Shown: positions 1 to 8,866 of the stretch, one piece after another | Layout of the letters: every line of letters starts with the position of its first letter | Numbering within the stretch: the stretch's first letter is position 1 | Assembly: GCF_000422425.1 (NCBI RefSeq) | Contig: NZ_AULT01000012.1 | Location: 62,001 to 126,000 of the forward strand | Reading direction: 5' to 3' | From: Oceanospirillum beijerinckii DSM 7166 | Lineage (GTDB): Bacteria > Pseudomonadota > Gammaproteobacteria > Pseudomonadales > Halomonadaceae | Length of the DNA: 64,000 nucleotides | The notes under the pieces: model-generated | The model's input: only the letters and a program-made list of their open reading frames with translations | Databases searched by the model: none | What the model was told of the DNA's origin: nothing | Translations under genes and position numbers: made by a program

Positions 1-100
1 CTGCTTTGGCCAACGTACGTTCCAGCAGTTTTACATTGACTGGTTCATCATCAACTATCAGAAGCTTAGCGTTATATATGCTTATCTCGGATGCCGTCAT
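1..100 (-). CDS. Response regulator receiver protein, N-terminus only (runs off the left edge)
   Basis: Reading leftward from an ATG at 100 gives 33 codons that include the motif LLIVDDEPVNVKLLERTL, the first beta strand, acidic pair and helix of a CheY-like receiver. The phospho-acceptor Asp and any output domain lie outside the window. The ATG shares one base with the stop codon of the upstream histidine kinase (TAATG), so the two are translationally coupled and this is probably a partner of that kinase. The output type cannot be told from the visible part. Confidence 0.85.
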   Translation of the reverse strand, partial: MTASEISIYNAKLLIVDDEPVNVKLLERTLAKA

Positions 101-2808
101 TAATTCTGTCCTGTTTGTGCCTGATTGGCATCGGGTAGCCAGCTATCCAGGCGATCAAGGAATGGCTGGACCTCTATCGGTTTACTGATACATTCAGCGA
201 AGCCTGCTTCGACACCCAGTATTGTGGCCTCTATCGATGTATCGGCCAAAATTGCGAACACTGGAATATCGTCTACTACTAAGTGCTCTCGCTGTTTTAT
301 TGCTGCCAGGAGGTCAAAGCGCCCCATGTCAGGAATACTGACCCCTAACAATACCAGATCTGGCTGTTGTTTGCTGATCATCGTCAGCCCTTCCCCAGCA
401 GATACCGCATGCAGCAGTTGTATCTCTGGGCGTAGCTGAAAAATCTGCTGTAGCTGTTTAAAGTCGTTGTTGCTGTCTTCAATATAAAGAACAGTATATA
501 GATTAGCTTGTTCCTGTTGATCCTGGTAATAAGGAATATCCAGCCAGAAGGTACTACCCTGGCCTTCCTGACTGACAAAACCCAGTTCACCACCCATGTT
601 GTGTGCCAGTTTTTGGCTGATGACCAGGCCAATTCCTGTGCCCTCAATGTTTAAGGCTTCTGCACCCAGGCGGTGAAAAGGTTGGAAAATATCCCCTAGC
701 TTGTCTTCTGCAATGCCTAAACCAGAGTCTTGAACTGAAATGCGAATCATCGATTCACCGGAGCGTGTGATATCCAGCTTAATATCACCACCATCTCGGT
801 TGTATTTCACCGCATTGGATAATAGATTCAGCAGAATCTGTTTAACGCGCATACGATCAGCAAAAGCCGCTAAGTTCTGGTTTTTCTGTTCAGTGTAGAG
901 GATAGTAATCTGACGACTATCGGCCTGGGTCTGGGTTAATGTCAGGCACTCATGCAGTATTTCCTGAAGTGATACCCTCTCCAGTGCAAGATCAACCCGG
1001 CCTGCTTCAATTTTAGCCAGGTCGAGCACTTCATTAATCAGTTCCAGCAGATGACGTCCGGCATTAACGATTTCATTAACGTTTTCCAGCTGGGTTTCAT
1101 CCAACTCTTCCAGTTCGAGTAACTGAGCAAACCCTAAAATCGCATTCAGGGGCGTTCTTAGCTCATGACTCATACTGGAGAGAAATTGGGATTTTGCCAC
1201 ATTGGCCCGCTCTGCTTCCTCTTTAGCGGTAATCAACGCATGTTCAGTCTGACGCCGGTTAATACCCAGAGCGATCACATTACACAGTCGATAGAGCAGT
1301 TTCTCATCTTCTTCATTATGACTATCAAAGGCCCGCATGCTTAGCACCGCTGCACCAATGAGTTCGTTGTCCAGAGTCAGGGGGATAAGAATATGGCTAT
1401 GAGCGGGTACCTGATTACAGTGGCGGCAGCTCAAGAGTGTTTGACTGGTTTTTTCTTCTGCCAGTTTTTCCAATGCGCTGTGCAGGTCAGGGTGATTAGC
1501 CAGGTTACTGTCACTGACAATATTTAGTTTGGCTAAAGCGCGCCATTGTCCATCGGGCTTTTGAGGAGCCAGGTGCACCGAGGCGATAGACATCAACCAA
1601 GGCAAGGACTCAAGAATAAGCTCCAATGCCCGGTGTAGATAGTGGCGAACAGAGCTGCCCTGTAAGGTCAGTTGGAAGAGTTGACCAATGAGTTGTTCCT
1701 GAGCGGCTGCCCGACGAATTTCAGCCTGTTGAGCCTTGATCTCACTGAGATCAACAAAAGCACCAACATAATGAGTGGTTTCACCAAAATCATTTTTTAC
1801 TGCCGTGATTGTGAGCCACTCTGGATAAATTTCTCCATTCTTACGTTTATTCCAGATTTCACCATCCCAGCGTCCCAGCTGATTGATTGACTGCCACAGC
1901 TCCCGGTAAAACTGTTGATTTTGCCGGCCAGAATGCAGCACCTGGAAGGTTTTGCCAGCAATCTCATCAGGGCTGTAGCCTGTAATCTCACAGAAGGCGG
2001 CGTTCATCTCAAGGATAATGCCGTTGTGATCCGCAATCACAATGCCTTCATGGGATTCAAAAGCAGTGGCCAGCAGGCGCAGCTTCTCCTCATCCTTTTT
2101 ACGGGCGCTAATATCGTGATAAGTGCCTAGAATACCGCTGACCTGGCCAGCATCATCGCGAATAATCTGCTTGTGGCCCCGTATCCACTGTACTTTACCG
2201 TTAATCTCAAGGGCTTCCTCAAACTCAACGCTTTCCTGTTGGCCGGATAGCAACAATTGGTCCTGTTGAGAGAACGTCAGGCGATTATGCTCTGACCAAG
2301 GCATCTGTTTGACCTGATGGCCCCTCAACTGATTAGGGTTTTGCATGCAGGCATCGGCCAGAAATGCCTGATTTGCACCAACATATTCCTGTTGTGTATT
2401 TTTCCAAAACACTCGGGTTGGGATGCGATCCATCACCAACTGCATCACATTATGACTGGTTAGACTGGGGTCAACGGGGTGATAGTTGTGCAGCTGCTGG
2501 GCAAAACACTGAGCCCAGGTTGGGCTAAATGCAGGCTGAGGCAGTTGGTCACTATAAAGCACAAAATCATTATTCAAGGGGATCTGCTGCAGACCTGACA
2601 GATCCGGTACCTCGGGTGAGGCACTACAGCCTGACTGGCTATGTTGAAACAGCAGTTTGCCCTTATGATCGGCAATATAAAGCGCCCCGGCTTGCCATTG
2701 TTTGGCAATAAAGGCCATGGTCTCGCATACCAGCTGTTCTTTTGCCGGATGAGCATAGCCCAGTGCAAACAGTTGCTCACTAAATTCCTGTGTGGTCATG
2801 GTCTGCAT
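100..2808 (-). CDS. PAS-PAS-GAF hybrid sensor histidine kinase with degenerate receiver
   Basis: A 902-residue cytoplasmic-type sensor kinase with no clear membrane segment. In order: an unassigned N-terminal region (1-120), two PAS domains with PAC tails (about 125-245 and 250-370), a GAF-like domain (about 380-525), a HisKA dimerisation helix with the phospho-His box SHELRTPLNAILGF, and a HATPase domain with N box (NLLSNAVKYN), G1 (GLGIAEDK) and G2 (GTGIGL). A C-terminal receiver follows (about 770-890). The kinase core looks intact. In the receiver the acidic pair and the late Lys (SKP) are present, but the phospho-acceptor position reads VLLGVSIPD, with Gly in place of Asp. It overlaps the next gene by one base. 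The signal sensed is unknown. Confidence 0.9.
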   Translation of the reverse strand: MQTMTTQEFSEQLFALGYAHPAKEQLVCETMAFIAKQWQAGALYIADHKGKLLFQHSQSGCSASPEVPDLSGLQQIPLNNDFVLYSDQLPQPAFSPTWAQCFAQQLHNYHPVDPSLTSHNVMQLVMDRIPTRVFWKNTQQEYVGANQAFLADACMQNPNQLRGHQVKQMPWSEHNRLTFSQQDQLLLSGQQESVEFEEALEINGKVQWIRGHKQIIRDDAGQVSGILGTYHDISARKKDEEKLRLLATAFESHEGIVIADHNGIILEMNAAFCEITGYSPDEIAGKTFQVLHSGRQNQQFYRELWQSINQLGRWDGEIWNKRKNGEIYPEWLTITAVKNDFGETTHYVGAFVDLSEIKAQQAEIRRAAAQEQLIGQLFQLTLQGSSVRHYLHRALELILESLPWLMSIASVHLAPQKPDGQWRALAKLNIVSDSNLANHPDLHSALEKLAEEKTSQTLLSCRHCNQVPAHSHILIPLTLDNELIGAAVLSMRAFDSHNEEDEKLLYRLCNVIALGINRRQTEHALITAKEEAERANVAKSQFLSSMSHELRTPLNAILGFAQLLELEELDETQLENVNEIVNAGRHLLELINEVLDLAKIEAGRVDLALERVSLQEILHECLTLTQTQADSRQITILYTEQKNQNLAAFADRMRVKQILLNLLSNAVKYNRDGGDIKLDITRSGESMIRISVQDSGLGIAEDKLGDIFQPFHRLGAEALNIEGTGIGLVISQKLAHNMGGELGFVSQEGQGSTFWLDIPYYQDQQEQANLYTVLYIEDSNNDFKQLQQIFQLRPEIQLLHAVSAGEGLTMISKQQPDLVLLGVSIPDMGRFDLLAAIKQREHLVVDDIPVFAILADTSIEATILGVEAGFAECISKPIEVQPFLDRLDSWLPDANQAQTGQN

Positions 2809-3173
2809 AGTAAAATGCTATTTTGCCTCTTTAAGCTGCTTCTAGCACAAAGCGCAGTTTGGCCAGATGAAAATATTGAACACAGAGCTTTCGAATTCAG
2901 TATCTTCTGTATCAGGGGTGACAACAAATGACTTTTTCAAAAATGCTCTAGATAGAACTATAGCGTTTCTTGAGCGAGAGAAAATCAGAAATTGTTAAAT
3001 TTGAGATGGTTAAAGAGGAGTCGAGCGATTAAACCCCCTATGTGTTAAGCACCTACACAGAATCTTTCGACATATCCACCCTTATCGTCTCCGACCACGA
3101 CAGTTATCAGAGAGCACAGATCAATCATGCTGCAGAAAGAAAGGCCAAGCGATGGTAGCGAATGGCTCTTACT
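2809..3173. other. Intergenic stretch between hybrid kinase and toxin remnant
   Basis: No open frame worth calling and no RNA gene recognised. It should hold the promoter of the leftward kinase operon. A copy of the tRNA-Arg 3' end, which would mark an island boundary, was looked for here by eye and not found. Confidence 0.4.
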
Positions 3174-3567
3174 TTACTTGGTAGCCACATCAGTGAAGAA
3201 CTTCTTTATCTTGGGTGAAACGAATGGTGACTTTAGCAATCCCTGGCATACGTAGGCGTATACTGATTCAGAGACAGTACCATAGGGTTGGAACAGTTTT
3301 TGGTTAACACCTGTAACCAACTTCTGAACCTCAATGATTCTTGCCCTACGATAGTCCACGAAGCTGGGGCGCTTAATGGGGGTTAAGCACACAGCTGTCA
3401 TCATATCGCTGGCCGTGCTTGATGCTGGATATGCTGACAATAAGCACCAGCTGTTCTTGAGTAACAGGATCCGTTAGCAAGATGAATAGATGTTTGCGGT
3501 CAGGGTCATGAGCTGGGCCAGAGGGAATCAGCAGCGTAGCTCGCTTTATTGGAAAGAACAGGCTCAT
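3174..3567 (-). pseudogene. Frame-disrupted toxin partner of the Panacea antitoxin
   Basis: Two overlapping leftward frames together make one protein of about 130 residues. The 5' part (from the ATG at 3567) reads MSLFFPIKRATLLIPSGP and continues through SISSIKHGQRYDDSCVLNP before a stop. The 3' part continues in the +1 frame with IKRPSFVDYRRARIIEVQKL to a stop at 3174. The break is at a run of five Cs followed by ATTAA (about 3376-3384). A one-base insertion restores the frame exactly. Alternatively a short deletion removed a segment: from memory, relatives carry a GxHPF-like stretch here. The ATG overlaps the antitoxin stop by four bases (ATGA), the usual layout of a toxin-antitoxin pair. 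The toxin is probably inactive unless the ribosome slips +1 at CCC-C. Confidence 0.65.
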
Positions 3568-4121
3568 AGACTGCCGAATAGCTGATCTAGTTTCCTCTGT
3601 TCTTGCAGGCTGGCGCTTAGGTTTTTGGCAGTGGCTGCATCGTAACCTACAGCCCGAAATATATCCTGATCTGATATAGGTCTGGAGCTACCATTAGGGT
3701 CTTGCCACTCAGGGCACTGGTCATGGGTGTAGTCCCGTATCTGCCACCGGGTCATGTGTCCGAACTCTTGCCAGACCTTTTCCATGACGGAAATCTCTGC
3801 TGGGCTTATCTCATCCAGATCGTCAATGGATGTCACCTGATGTGACAGAGCGACTTCATGGTTAGCCTTATCTGTTATCCATGACTCCCAACCACCTGCA
3901 ACCGGTTCCACGTTACCGTCGATACATTCCAGTGTACGAGACAGCACAGGGCCGTGTGGCATGGAGACGGCGCAATCGTCAGAGATAGGAAAGCCATAAT
4001 CCCGCATAGCTTCCCGGTCAGCAAGATACATCAGCTTCATAAGCTTTAGGTGCGACATTCTCCCGCCTCGTTTGAGAAGGAAAAAGGCAGCAATCTGTGC
4101 GGCTTTGCGTTCAGTAAACAT
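3564..4121 (-). CDS. Panacea-domain (DUF4065, GepA/SocA-like) protein, putative antitoxin
   Basis: 185 residues matching the Panacea fold: N-terminal helices with LMKLMYLADREAM, then the family signature MPHGPVLSRTLE around residues 54-65, and a conserved helical C-terminus. Panacea proteins are known as versatile antitoxins, and also as proteolytic adaptors (SocA). They usually sit directly 5' of the toxin gene, as here, with a four-base overlap. The toxin downstream is broken, so this may be an antitoxin that outlived its toxin. The pair lies just beyond the 3' end of tRNA-Arg, which fits arrival on a mobile segment, although no integrase is visible. Confidence 0.8.
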   Translation of the reverse strand: MFTERKAAQIAAFFLLKRGGRMSHLKLMKLMYLADREAMRDYGFPISDDCAVSMPHGPVLSRTLECIDGNVEPVAGGWESWITDKANHEVALSHQVTSIDDLDEISPAEISVMEKVWQEFGHMTRWQIRDYTHDQCPEWQDPNGSSRPISDQDIFRAVGYDAATAKNLSASLQEQRKLDQLFGSL

Positions 4122-4311
4122 GATGCTTATTTTCGACTGGCTTAAGGTTGGTATTAGGCAACTATAACGTCAGGCAGGTTCAGGATAAAGTTGTTTCATA
4201 TTATGCATAGCCGTATCACTTTTGGCAGGCAGCTGGCAAAAAGCAATCCCGGTTTTGGGGAATGATTCACCGGTATGATGTGACTTAAAATGCCATTAAA
4301 GCAGGCTGAAA

Positions 4312-4388
4312 TGGCCCGCTCGGCGCGATTTGAACGCGCGACCACCGCCTTCGGAGGGCGGTACTCTATCCAGCTGAGCTACGAGCGG
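4312..4388 (-). tRNA. tRNA-Arg (anticodon CCG)
   Basis: The reverse complement folds into a standard cloverleaf: acceptor CCGCTCG/CGAGCGG, T8-A9, D arm beginning GCTCAGCTGG, anticodon stem CCGCC/GGCGG with loop CTCCGAA (anticodon CCG), T arm GCGCG-TTCAAAT-CGCGC, discriminator G and an encoded CCA. Position 1 is C paired with G72, which is unusual for a tRNA-Arg. The 3' end points towards the Panacea/toxin segment. Confidence 0.95.
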
Positions 4389-4716
4389 GCAGTGGTGCAG
4401 CATTTTATGGAGTAATGAGGCGGATGTCTACCGGAAAACCGGTACAAATTTCGATAACCGTGTGTAATCCAAGCTTTTTGTTCGTTGAATTTGCTCTGTG
4501 AGCCGATTTTATTCATAGCCTGATAAATCAGGCAGTTAAATGTCAAAAAACGGCATTTATTTGACTTGATCAGGTATCTCAAGGCCCTACTATCCCTGTT
4601 GGCTATTTCCGCTAAGACTAATTGCCGCTATACTTCCGGCTTTTATGGTTTATAGAATACACACCCGAAGAGACGAGGTTCGTTTTTCTAGGGATCAGTG
4701 ATTAGAGGTGGTGAGA
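4389..4716. other. Intergenic stretch between tRNA-Arg and cytochrome c5
   Basis: No supported gene. It must contain the divergent promoters of the leftward tRNA and the rightward cytochrome gene. The short leftward frame here is not supported by a ribosome binding site or a recognisable product. Confidence 0.4.
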
Positions 4717-5136
4717 GTGAAACGCAGCGGTATGATCGCAGGTGTAATGGGCGTGCTGATGGGTGCGGCTCTGAGTACATCAGTACAGGCGGCAGTATCT
4801 AAAGATGCAATTGCTGAGCGTCTGAAGCCAGTAGGTGACGTTTGTCTGCAAGGACAGGATTGTGGTGGTGCAGCTCCAGCTGCGGCAGCCGGTGGTAAAT
4901 CTCCTGAAGACCTGTACGCAACTGTATGTGGCGCTTGTCACAACACAGGTGCCGCGGGTGCACCTAAGAAAGGTGGTGCAGGTGCTTGGGCTCCTCGTAT
5001 TTCCCAAGGCATGGATACGTTGTACAACCATGCTATTAATGGTTTTAACGCTATGCCAGCAAAAGGTGGTAATCCTTCTCTGAGTGATGATGAAGTGAAG
5101 TCCATCGTGGATTACATTGTAGAAAACAGCAAGTAA
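4717..5136 (+). CDS. Cytochrome c5 family protein
   Basis: Small periplasmic c-type cytochrome of 139 residues. A signal peptide ends near STSVQA. The haem-binding motif is CGACH in the context ATVCGACHNTG, and the likely axial Met is in FNAMPAKGG. A second Cys pair (VCLQGQDC) in front of the haem domain is also present. It carries electrons in the periplasm, probably to a terminal oxidase. The GTG at 4717 is preferred over the GTG at 4708 because GAGGTG (4704-4709) is then correctly spaced. An Ala/Gly-rich linker separates the signal peptide region from the haem domain. Monocistronic, ending in a strong terminator. Confidence 0.92.
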   Translation: MKRSGMIAGVMGVLMGAALSTSVQAAVSKDAIAERLKPVGDVCLQGQDCGGAAPAAAAGGKSPEDLYATVCGACHNTGAAGAPKKGGAGAWAPRISQGMDTLYNHAINGFNAMPAKGGNPSLSDDEVKSIVDYIVENSK

Positions 5137-5164
5137 GCTTCGCTTCACTTATTGTTGCTACAAT

Positions 5165-5199
5165 AAAAAAACCGGCAGACCTGACTGCCGGTTTTTTTT
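5165..5199. terminator. Bidirectional rho-independent terminator
   Basis: Arms ACCGGCAG (5171-5178) and CTGCCGGT (5185-5192) with a six-base loop. A-run on the left and T-run on the right, so it can end cytochrome c5 rightward and rep leftward. Confidence 0.93.
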
Positions 5200-5290
5200 A
5201 TGCCTTGGATTTACGCAGAGACTCAGGATCGGTGTAATCAATCTCCCCCTCTCTTAGCCGATAGCGTTTAATCCTTATGCTCCAGAATCC

Positions 5291-7309
5291 CTATAACCCC
5301 AGGCTCTTTTTCAGGCTGTCCAATGCGGCATTGCCCCGTTCACGCTTGGCTTTTTCCGGCTCCTGCTCTTTCCCTTCCCAGGCGAGATCATCCGGTGGCA
5401 ACTCGTCGAGAAAGCGGCTCGGCGTACAGTTCATCATCTCGCCAAACTGTTTACGCTGCTGAGCAAAGGTCAATGCCAGGGTGCGTTTAGCACGGGTAAT
5501 ACCCACATAGGCTAAACGGCGTTCCTCTTCGATATTACCATCATCGATGCTGTTTCTATGGGGCAGCAGATCCTCTTCCATGCCGATAATATAGACGTGA
5601 GGGTATTCCAGACCTTTTGACGAGTGCATGGTCATCAGCTGCACCCGGTCAGAATCATCTTCCTGCTCCTGCTGTTCCAGCATATCGCGCAGTACCAGAC
5701 GGGCGATGGCATCTTCAATACCTGCTCCCTCATCATCTTCCTGCATGCGGCTCAGGGTATCCTGCAGGGAGTCCACCAGAGTCCAGACATTAGCCATGCG
5801 GCGTTCCGCGACCTGAGGCGAGCTGGAGTTTTGATACAGCCAACCCTCGTAGTCGATATCGTGGATCATCTCGCGAATCGCAGAGATGGAGTCATCCTGA
5901 TAACAGCGCTGGCGGGTTTTCTCCAGCCAGTGGTTAAAACGCCCTAACTTTTCGACCTGTTTTTCGCTCATGGTTTGTTCCAGGCCCAGTTCGGAGCAGG
6001 CCTTAAACATACTGATATGGCGTTGATTGGCGTAGGTGCCCAGCTTTTCCAGGGTTGAGGGGCCAATCTCACGCCGGGGCATATTAATCACCCGCAGGAA
6101 GGCGTTATCGTCATCCGGGTTTACCAGCAGTTTCAGGTAACCCATGATATCTTTGATCTCATGACGGGCAAAAAACGAGGTGCCGCCACTGATCTTATAG
6201 GGTACCTGAAACGCCTGAAGTTTGATTTCTAATAGCCGGGCCTGGTGGTTACCGCGATAGAGAATGGCAAAGTCTTTATAGCTGGCATTTTGCTTGATAC
6301 GGTTAGTCAGGATCTCCGTTACGACCCTTTCCGCTTCCGCATCTTCGTTACGACAGCTGATCACCCAGATCTGATCTCCTGCCCCCATCTCACTCCACAG
6401 GGTTTTCTCATAGACGTGAGGGTTGTTGGCGATTAAAGTGTTGGCCGCTCGCAGAATCAGTGAGGTGGAGCGGTAGTTCTGCTCCAGTTTCACAATACGC
6501 AGGCTGGGGAAATCTTCACCCAGTTTGACCAGGTTTTCCGGACGGGCCCCGCGCCAGGCATAGATCGACTGATCATCATCCCCTACTACGGTCAGCGCGC
6601 CGCGGAAGCCAATCAGCAGTTTCACCAGTAGGTACTGGCTGACGTTGGTATCCTGATACTCATCCACCAGCATATAGTGAATTTTGTTCTGCCAGCGCTC
6701 TAAAACTTCAGGGTAATCCCGAAGCAGGCGTACCGGCAGGCGGATCAGATCATCAAAGTCCACGGCATTGTAAGCCTGCGGGTGGCGGTCATACTCCCGA
6801 TATACAGCGGCTGCTAAGCTCTCTTTATCGTTCTCGGCCAGGCCCAGGGCTTGTTCCGGTTCGATCAGATCGCTTTTCCAATTGGAAATCATACTCTGTA
6901 CCAGACCGATAATTTCAGCGTCAGTCTGGAAATCTTTATGCATCAAGTCCTTGATCAGCGACTTGGTATCCTGATCATCAAACAGGGAAAAACCGGCCTT
7001 ATAACCCAGGATTTTGTGTTCCTTGCGGATAATCGTCAGACCCAGATTATGGAAGGTGGAGACGGTTAAACCCCGGGAATCGGAGCCCTGCACCAGCTTG
7101 GTGACACGCTCTTTCATCTCCCGTGCGGCCTTATTGGTAAAGGTAACCGCAGCGATACGATGGGCCTTAATGCCGCATACCTTAATCAGATAAGCGATCT
7201 TGGTAGTGATTACACTGGTTTTACCACTGCCAGCACCGGCCAGCACCAGTAAGGGGCCACCGACATACTCAACAGCTTCACGTTGACGGTCATTCAGACG
7301 GGAGAGCAT
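5291..7309 (-). CDS. rep: ATP-dependent DNA helicase Rep
   Basis: SF1A 3'-5' helicase of 672 residues that helps replication forks pass protein roadblocks. It aligns by eye along its length with E. coli Rep: Walker A LAGAGSGKT, motif Ia TFTNKAAREMKERV, Walker B VDEYQDTN, motif III VGDDDQSIYAWRGA, motif IV EQNYRST, SGGTSFFARHEIKD, motif V MTMHSSKGLEYP, and motif VI AYVGITRAK. The ATG at 7309 is preferred because it gives the family N-terminus and has GGGA upstream; an ATG at 7324 would add five residues. In-frame codons continue past the TAG stop (see findings). Confidence 0.97.
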   Translation of the reverse strand: MLSRLNDRQREAVEYVGGPLLVLAGAGSGKTSVITTKIAYLIKVCGIKAHRIAAVTFTNKAAREMKERVTKLVQGSDSRGLTVSTFHNLGLTIIRKEHKILGYKAGFSLFDDQDTKSLIKDLMHKDFQTDAEIIGLVQSMISNWKSDLIEPEQALGLAENDKESLAAAVYREYDRHPQAYNAVDFDDLIRLPVRLLRDYPEVLERWQNKIHYMLVDEYQDTNVSQYLLVKLLIGFRGALTVVGDDDQSIYAWRGARPENLVKLGEDFPSLRIVKLEQNYRSTSLILRAANTLIANNPHVYEKTLWSEMGAGDQIWVISCRNEDAEAERVVTEILTNRIKQNASYKDFAILYRGNHQARLLEIKLQAFQVPYKISGGTSFFARHEIKDIMGYLKLLVNPDDDNAFLRVINMPRREIGPSTLEKLGTYANQRHISMFKACSELGLEQTMSEKQVEKLGRFNHWLEKTRQRCYQDDSISAIREMIHDIDYEGWLYQNSSSPQVAERRMANVWTLVDSLQDTLSRMQEDDEGAGIEDAIARLVLRDMLEQQEQEDDSDRVQLMTMHSSKGLEYPHVYIIGMEEDLLPHRNSIDDGNIEEERRLAYVGITRAKRTLALTFAQQRKQFGEMMNCTPSRFLDELPPDDLAWEGKEQEPEKAKRERGNAALDSLKKSLGL

Positions 7310-7324
7310 GGACAAGATTCCCAT

Positions 7325-7936
7325 GGCAGTAGAGTTGATCAGAAAACGTTATTTTAGCAGCACACCAACAAAAATTAATGGCAATCGATAAATTTCCCTT
7401 GAGATAACGCTTGGCTTGGCAGATAGCGTTGGGGCGATAAGGTGTTAACCCTAAGGGCGAGGTATCTAATACTCAAGCATAAAAAAACCGGGCAAAGGGC
7501 CCGGTAAAACAACCGATTCTTAAGCAGCGCGAAAAAGATCGGTTTACGATTGAGTAGAAATTCGGAACTCGGTTTCTCTGATTGCTCGCCTCCTCTGTAG
7601 CCTAAATTCGTTACGATCAGTTTTTGCAGGAGCCCGGGTATACCCCGGTTTCCGGTGATCGGCCGGAATGTGCTGTAAAAAACTCAACAAAATGGTCTCG
7701 GATAGAGACAGTACCCATCTTGGCCCGTGTGATTTTTCGAAGGGGCCCAAAACCTTTTTGTTGAGCTGTTTATCCCTACCTATCACTACTGCTATTTTTT
7801 AGTTTCAGATCTTCTTGGTTTTGGAGTAAACCACCGGCCCAATTGGGGGATCAGACCGATGGTTTGTTTCTCTCAACCCAGGTAGCTATCCATATCTAAA
7901 GCAGTACTGCTATCTGGGTCGTTACCGCTCAACAAC
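7325..7936. other. Intergenic stretch between rep and porin
   Basis: Holds the rep promoter and the porin terminator (7481-7505). An 80-codon leftward frame at 7544-7786 has no recognisable product and no convincing ribosome binding site, so it is not called. The roughly 400 bases between the porin stop and the terminator are probably an unusually long 3' untranslated region or a read-through segment. Confidence 0.45.
7481..7505 (-). terminator. Rho-independent terminator for leftward transcription
   Basis: Arms ACCGGGC (7487-7493) and GCCCGGT (7499-7505). The A-run at 7481-7487 becomes a U-tract on the minus strand. It is the first terminator-like hairpin after the porin. Confidence 0.85.
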
Positions 7937-8866
7937 TTAGAACTTAACACGCATACCAGTCAGGAAGCCTGCATCGACGTTGTCTTCGTCAGTGTCTGCG
8001 ATTTCAGCAAATACACTCACGTTTTTCTGTGCCGGGAAGTTGTAAGTTACGTTGGCGTACCATTCTGTGACATCGTCACCTGCTTCCGGTTCGATGTTAG
8101 TGGCACCAATCGCTACTTTTGTGGACTTGTTCACAGCGACTTTGGCAACGATATTAGCCTGATCGGCTGTGTCTTCGATGGCACTGAAATCTGCACCTAC
8201 TTCAACCATACCTGCGTCATACATGGCGCTTACACCCCAGGTATCAACGGAATCTGCATTTGGCGTCACCTTCATGGTCTGATAAGCCGCCGCCAGTTGC
8301 AGGTTGTTTAGCTCGGTACTGGCAAACAGGTCAAATACTTCACCGTCGGCACTGGACTCGCCATCAGATTCCAGTTCAACAGAGGCAGTCAGATTAACCG
8401 CACCAAAGGCTGCATCCAGACGTACCACATCGTTACCGTGAGTGCCCTGACTGTCGAAACCATCTTCAGACAGAGTGTTCTCGTAGGCCGCTTCAACACC
8501 AAACTCATCGGAACCGAAGTCACGTTCACCGATAGACAGGGCAACGTTTTCGTAGGCTAAACCCACGTATGCCTCTTCCAGTTTGCTACCGTCTTTTTTG
8601 CCTTCTGCATCGTCTTTGAAACCAAAGTCCAGCTGACCAAATGCGGTCAGGCCATTACCCAGGTCATAAGTGATGCTGTTCTTAATCTCCAGATCATCAA
8701 ATTCAACATCCAGGTTTTGGTCATCGCCTGCGTCCTGACGCAGTTGAATCTGCCAGTCACCCTTCATCTTGTAGGTCAGGCCATCTTTTTCGTAGATCGT
8801 GGCCGCATTGGCGGCACCGGCTACGCTGGCTGCTACAATTGCGCTCGCTAAAACTAGCTTCTTCAT
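7937..8866 (-). CDS. Gram-negative porin
   Basis: 309-residue outer-membrane beta-barrel protein. A classic signal peptide (MKKLVLASAIVAASVAGAANA) is followed by alternating amphipathic strands with acidic loops rich in D, E and G. The last residue is Phe (GMRVKF), the BamA recognition signal. The size and the YEKDGLTYKMKGDWQIQL start fit the general bacterial porin family, which allows passive diffusion of small solutes. A very strong ribosome binding site (AGGAGGAAGTAA) precedes the ATG. The loops are strongly acidic, as often seen in marine bacteria. Substrate preference cannot be told. Confidence 0.92.
   Translation of the reverse strand: MKKLVLASAIVAASVAGAANAATIYEKDGLTYKMKGDWQIQLRQDAGDDQNLDVEFDDLEIKNSITYDLGNGLTAFGQLDFGFKDDAEGKKDGSKLEEAYVGLAYENVALSIGERDFGSDEFGVEAAYENTLSEDGFDSQGTHGNDVVRLDAAFGAVNLTASVELESDGESSADGEVFDLFASTELNNLQLAAAYQTMKVTPNADSVDTWGVSAMYDAGMVEVGADFSAIEDTADQANIVAKVAVNKSTKVAIGATNIEPEAGDDVTEWYANVTYNFPAQKNVSVFAEIADTDEDNVDAGFLTGMRVKF

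Noticed and set aside
2809-4311. Genomic island integrated at tRNA-Arg
   Set aside because: The position of the toxin-antitoxin pair fits, but no integrase and no repeat of the tRNA 3' end was found, so an island is not asserted.
7544-7786. 80-codon leftward frame between rep and porin
   Set aside because: No recognisable product, no good start signal, and basic/low-complexity composition. More likely a long 3' untranslated region.
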